Of a DNA stretch of 64,000 nucleotides, positions 59,465 to 64,000 are shown in pieces. Each line of letters starts with the position of its first letter. The first letter of the stretch is position 1. Origin of the DNA: Scortum barcoo. Taxonomy: Eukaryota > Chordata > Actinopteri > Centrarchiformes > Terapontidae. The position numbers and the translations under genes are program-made. A model generated the notes under the pieces. The model made no database searches. It saw only the letters and a program-made list of their open reading frames with translations, and was not told where the DNA came from. The DNA lies in NCBI GenBank assembly GCA_023238725.1, contig CM041535.1, forward strand, positions 27,085,978 to 27,149,977. The letters are read 5' to 3'.

Positions 59465-59690
59465 TCACTTCACTTCACACAATGTTCTCACTTTGCCAAA
59501 ATGTTCTTGCTTTTCTAGAACAATATCACTCTGCTATAACATCCCCACTTTGTTAAAATGCCCTCATTTTGGTACAATGTCTTCACTTGGTTGAAACATC
59601 CTTATTGTGGCAAAATGTTCGAAGTTGGTCGGTTGAAACATCTTGATTTGGCCCTAACATCCTGACCAAACACAATTTGGTCCTCACAGA
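59465..59690. repeat. Degenerate ~20-bp tandem repeat
   Basis: About ten imperfect units of the form AACATCCTCACTTTGTTAAA (for example ATGTTCTCACTTTGCCAAA, ACATCCCCACTTTGTTAAA, ATGTCTTCACTTGGTTGAA). Divergence between units is high, so the array is old. Confidence 0.7.
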
Positions 59691-59717
59691 GACAGAAGTA
59701 TAAGAGCACATACACTG

Positions 59718-59806
59718 ACACACACACACACACTCACACACACACACACACACTCACGCACACACACACTTACACACACTCACACACACACACACACACT
59801 CACACA
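59718..59806 (+). repeat. (CA)n with CTCA interruptions
   Basis: CACACA runs broken by CT at regular spacing over about 90 bp. Confidence 0.9.
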
Positions 59807-59819
59807 CTCTTCTTGCTTG

Positions 59820-60130
59820 TCCAGACAGGGTCTTCCTCCTTCCTCCTCCCTTCTTCGCTGTCCTTTCCCAGCAGCCGGGCACAGAGGACGAAAGTAAACA
59901 CAGTCCCCTCATCCTGCCCGTCCCCCCTCCCTCACCCCTGCGCCGTCCCCACCCTGACGGCCCCCTGGGGCCCCTCGCCTCGCTGCCTTGTTTTTGTAGC
60001 GCTGGCAGCCTCAGCAGACAGACAGACAGCAGTAGTGTTTCCCTGGGGAGGCTGGACCGGAGTGGAGCAGTCAGACCGATATATCAGACCGATACTGGAC
60101 GTTTATTATCGAACGCTGGAGATCAGCACC
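59820..60130. promoter_or_regulatory. GC-rich candidate regulatory block
   Basis: C-rich text with EBF/AP-2-like cores (GCCCCCTGGGGCCCC at about 59959-59973, TTCCCTGGGGAG at about 60039), isolated in AT-rich surroundings. A 5' regulatory element of ADAMTSL2 is possible; support is compositional only. Confidence 0.22.
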
Positions 60131-60839
60131 TGTAGGAGGTTTAGAGTGAGACTTTGAAAGGATGAGTCTGTTTTTCAATAAGTAGACTGATTCAAAATTA
60201 ATCAACATCTTTGATTGATTAATTGCATCATTCATTTGTCCATCAAAAATGCAAAATAATATGCTGAATTTCTTTGTTTAAAATGTGAAAAAAATATCTG
60301 AGCTTTGGACTGCTGATGAGACAAACCTCACCTTAGGCTCTGGCAGATTGTGATGGCTAATGTTTATTTCTTATTTCTATTTACAGTTTTGTATGTAAAA
60401 CTATTAACTTATAATAGTTTTATCATTTAATGTCACAGTAGATGTTGGTGTGGCTTTCATTAAGGTAAACGATGAGAATGGACAAAGGAGCCTGAAGAGC
60501 TGCCAAAGATTTCTTAGAGAGGTAGCAAATCAAAATGTTGAATAAACTTGCTGAATCCATTAGGCGTTAGAGATGGGAGGTTTTCTGTTGGAGAGAAAAA
60601 ACATCCACTCTCATCTCCTCCTTGTGAGAGCTGTGATGGACGTTTTAGTTTGCACTTTGCAGCAAAGACACGGGTCAACAAGTGCATTTTTACTGAATAT
60701 TAGATGATGTTCGTTTACATCATTCTAACAGAAGACGTCCATGTTGTGACCCACTGAGGAGCAGATAAAGAAACATCCTGATCCAAAGAGAGCTGGACTA
60801 AAGCTTCATGATCTGTAGACTAAACCACAAACCAACAAG

Positions 60840-61040
60840 GAGCGATGTTTTCTTTGTATTGATCGCTTTTATCCAAAGTGCAACAGAGCTCGCCTCTCAT
60901 TTATTCACTCACACATCGAAGGCCGCGAGATACCAAGCAAGCTGCCGGTAAACAGACAAGCTTGACATGTAAACAGGAGGAGCCGGGGATCGCACTGCCA
61001 ACCCTGCGATTAGTGCCCCACCACATCGTTTCACATTTTG
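60840..61040 (-). repeat. Degenerate tRNA-related SINE-like repeat
   Basis: CTTTTATCCAAAGTGCAACA at the left and GAGCCGGGGATCGCACTGCC with AACCCTGCGATTAGTGCCCC at the right follow a common fish repeat. Its reverse complement resembles a tRNA-like head with a B-box (GGTTCGATCCC type, here degenerate). Too decayed to be an RNA gene. Confidence 0.4.
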
Positions 61041-63369
61041 AGAGGCTGTTGGGTCCACAGGCGTAAAAAAACACAATTATTTTAATCATGATTGGTTATA
61101 ATTTCCCTTTATTCTCTTTGGCAGCACCTGTGGCGATAAGCTGTAATTGTAGGTGTGTTTTTTGGACCTTGCAGAATGAAAATGTATATAAATTTAAATG
61201 GAAAATATTATAACTTTAAACGCTGCAGTCTCATGTTGCTGATAGAAAGTCACAGTAATGTGCATGGTTTCATTTAAGAGTTTGATGGTCAGATGGTTGA
61301 GACAATTTCGTTGATTAGTTTTGTAGGTGAACCGCTGCATATCTGAGATGTTCTGAATATCTGTTTCATGGAAAAGTGGTGTGACATATTAGTGATTCTT
61401 CAGATCTCATCGTGTCGCCGTCCGCCTCCCAGAGCCCACATCGGTCAGACTCGGGGAGGTTGTGGATGTCTGCTTGTCAGCGGGCAGATGCATCCTTTCT
61501 GCTTTTTTTTTAACTCCGTGAGCCAAACTCTCTCTTCTCTGTCCTCGGCGGCGGTCCCTTTTCTCAAGTACACATGAAAAGTGGAAAATGGATAGGGCTC
61601 TTCTCGGACTCTTGTACACAAAAGAAAAAGATCAAGAGAGCCAACAGACAGACAGACAGATGGGCAGACAGACAAAGAGATGGTGGAGGGATGATGATGG
61701 ATAAGAGACACGGTGAGGAGGCAGCCTGAGAAGTTGAGGAGCAGTCAGCGGAGTTTAGTTGCCTCTGGGGCAAACAGAAGCCGGGGTAGATTGCTCACAC
61801 TTGAACTCTGACCCATTTATTGACTCGCTCTTTCCCAGGAAGGCCGGGCTCATTTCATCTGTATTACAATCGCTTGCAGTGAAACAAAAACCAAACCGCT
61901 CTCAAGCAGGTTTTTGCAAAAGCAAGTGAGCCCATTAGTGGTTTTTCTGCAGTTTAACAGCACACCATACGGCCACTCCAACAGATGCATTCATCTATTT
62001 TCAAACTGCACACTGACTATACGATGCTGTCTCCTCATATAGTCAGTGTCAAGATTGTTTTGTTGACACAGACGATTAATCTGTAGTTAATGTTAGAAAC
62101 ATGCAAAGAGCGCCACCTGGAGAAAGTTGAACTTAAGCAACAGGAAATCCAAAGACAAAAGTATCACGCTATCGCCGTCCTCATGACAAAAAAACAGTGT
62201 TTAGATATATTTACACAAAACGACAACTACTGCTGAGGAAACAAGTGGACGCCAGAGGAGCGGATCATACAGCAGGATGGTTTGAAAAGTTTTGATTCTC
62301 ATTTTCTAACATAAAAAAATCATCATCATTAGTGTCCGCTGTCATCTCTCTGAATTCAAGCTGACCGCAGTCACTTTCAGTCTACAAAGGATGAATAGTT
62401 TCACGCTGAAAAGAGAGATTAGCCTTTAGGTTGTGAGAGTAACAAACCTTTTGACATGACTATCAGTACTGCAAACATTTTTTCATTGTAAATAACCCTG
62501 GTTAAGTCATAAGTCTCTTCCGATTTCCAGCTACATTTACTTTTTCAGGTGTGAAGGAGTTCCTCATCATGTGGCATGCAGCTTAATCATTAAAGGTGTT
62601 GCTGTAAAGTTCACGAACATCTTTAGACCAGTATCAGACTAAAGACATGGAGCTGAAGATGAAAGTAACCATAATTCCCTGAGATACAAACACAGATAAT
62701 GCAACACTTGATGGCAGAAAAGACCTAATCGGAAACTACAGAAATCTTCTCTGTGTTGGTCTGTTTGTTTCTGTAAAGATTAAACTGAGACTTGAGATTA
62801 AGTTGAATCCAACAACTCCAACGGAAAGTTTGAACAACACCTGAAGGAGGATCTTTTGCAGAACTGTTTTATTAGACTACATCAGTTCTGGCTGGATGGA
62901 TCTAATAAACTGGCAAATGAAACTATGCCTGTATGTAATCAACTTTTCAACCAAATCTAACTTTGGTGTATCGACATTTTCAGCCTGTAAACCTCTGAAT
63001 TTGTACTTTTAAGGGAGCTAATGGTGAAATATCAGAGCGGCGTCCTCAGGTGGAGGTAAAATGAGCCACCTGAGCCTCAAAGTCATTATCTGAAGTGACT
63101 CTGAGGTCTAATTTTGACTCAAAATGTGCTCACTGTTTGCACCAGGAGTCCTTTTCTGCACAAGTGAGAGTGAGTTTAGTGAGTTTTGAAAGTGAAACTC
63201 TACAGGCAAGATGTGGGGAGATTTTATCCTGTAATTCTCTGCAGCCACAAAAAACCAGAATCCACAGTTTGACAAGTAGCACTGGCATGAATGTCAGCGT
63301 CTACCTCACCAGTTTACACACACACACATCTCCCAACAGCTGACAACTTTCCAGAGAGACTTTGGCCTC

Positions 63370-63373
63370 CCCA

Positions 63374-63413
<40 letters not shown>

Positions 63414-63532
63414 GGCATGCCTGCACAAAAACACACACACACTCCTGAAAGAGAGTCAGCACTATTTTCTGGATTTGTTTTGGTCTGGTGCAAAACACAA
63501 GTCTCATTGGCTCTGGTGTGCCTCATAGCTTT

Positions 63533-63591
<59 letters not shown>

Positions 63592-63672
63592 TACACACAC
63601 ATACACACACACATAGGGAGCAGATGCAAACCACACCAGCACATGCAGACATGCAAACAGCCACCACACACA

Positions 63673-63707
<35 letters not shown>

Positions 63708-63830
63708 CACACACGAGAACATGCATAGACACCAAATCACAAAATACACAATGAAGCACACAAATTGACAAACTTGACACAGTTATAAAGTTATACAAAC
63801 TCTACACACACACACACACACACAGAGGAG
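63370..63830 (+). repeat. Cluster of (CA)n microsatellites
   Basis: Long CA runs at about 63374-63411, 63535-63614, 63664-63714 and 63805-63823, separated by unique text. The open frames across them are by-products. Confidence 0.95.
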
Positions 63831-63853
63831 GTTTCAAATATTTACCCACTCAC

Positions 63854-63943
63854 CTCGCCTGCAGCAGTCCAAGGGCGTCTCAGTCTGTGTTGAGGATGCC
63901 ACTCAGAGTGTGTGTGTGTGTGTGTGAGTGTGAATGTGTGAAT

Positions 63944-63960
<17 letters not shown>
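63854..63960 (-). promoter_or_regulatory. ADAMTSL2: Candidate ADAMTSL2 non-coding first exon
   Basis: On the - strand, GCAGGCGAG|GTGAGTGGG is a near-perfect 5' splice site at 63854/63853, in a locally GC-richer patch between (CA)n arrays. The ATG exon needs an upstream non-coding partner in this direction. This is the strongest donor I noticed, but no transcript evidence exists here. Confidence 0.3.
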
Positions 63961-63975
<15 letters not shown>

Positions 63976-63976
63976 A
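63909..63976 (+). repeat. (GT)n microsatellite
   Basis: GT run with GA and AA interruptions, directly to the right of the candidate non-coding exon. Confidence 0.9.
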
Positions 63977-64000
63977 GCTGTGCACAGTGACAGTGACAGC

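Larger units (their letters stand above)
55308..64000 (-). other. ADAMTSL2: ADAMTSL2 5' flank or 5'-UTR intron
   Basis: I find no coding exon in this 8.7 kb. Because the ATG exon starts at an acceptor, much of the stretch is probably the first intron. It contains GC-richer blocks at about 55590-56060, 56700-57030, 59820-60130 and 61780-61960, several repeats, and (CA)n clusters at 58437, 59718 and 63370-63830. Confidence 0.5.

Noticed and set aside
60985..61035. tRNA gene on the - strand
   Set aside because: Only a degenerate tRNA-like B-box region within a dispersed repeat; no cloverleaf can be drawn.
63291..63798. Histidine/threonine-rich or cysteine/valine-rich frames
   Set aside because: They are translations of (CA)n and (GT)n tracts.

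Overview
This is a vertebrate nuclear window, almost certainly from a teleost fish. It is AT-rich, intron-rich and full of short microsatellites. Its genes have vertebrate exon structures, and its dispersed repeats are of kinds seen across fish genomes: L2/CR1-like LINE, hAT-like and Harbinger-like elements, (GATA)n tracts. It contains no prokaryotic genes, operons, CRISPR array or recognisable RNA gene.

Two protein-coding genes can be reconstructed exon by exon, and they face each other tail to tail. FAM163B is on the + strand: a likely non-coding first exon near 12.2 kb, then coding exons 18018-18110 and 19052-19498, for a 179-residue single-pass membrane protein. ADAMTSL2 is on the - strand. 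Eighteen coding exons between 55307 and 35025 splice in phase to 2838 nt (945 residues plus stop): signal peptide, TSP1, cysteine-rich and spacer region, a low-complexity linker, six C-terminal TSP1 modules and a PLAC domain. From memory, the same tail-to-tail pair is found on human 9q34, which supports both names.

Layout: 1-12 kb is gene-poor, with a broken LINE at about 2955-4945 and small repeats. 12-19.5 kb is FAM163B, with a roughly 450-bp polypyrimidine tract in front of its first coding exon. 19.5-24.6 kb is the convergent intergenic space. 21142-31000 and 31501-41350 are two nearly identical copies of one 9.85-kb segment separated by a 500-N gap, each holding the last seven ADAMTSL2 exons. 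41.4-55.3 kb holds the first eleven coding exons. 55.3-64 kb is 5' flank and probable 5' intron, with many (CA)n tracts.

The most important observation is that the 9.85-kb duplication ends exactly at both gap edges. This is what two overlapping contigs look like when joined end to end instead of merged. It is therefore probably a false duplication, with about nine bases of indel difference between two haplotypes. The most unusual biological feature is a roughly 600-bp minisatellite (about 33 units) in ADAMTSL2 intron 10. Its unit is a copy of the exon 10 5' splice site, so the true donor is followed by about 30 near-identical decoys, and use of any of them would add an immediate in-frame stop. 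A 380-bp sequence shared between ADAMTSL2 introns 16 and 1, and CA repeats pressed against the splice sites of exons 2 and 11, are also worth checking.
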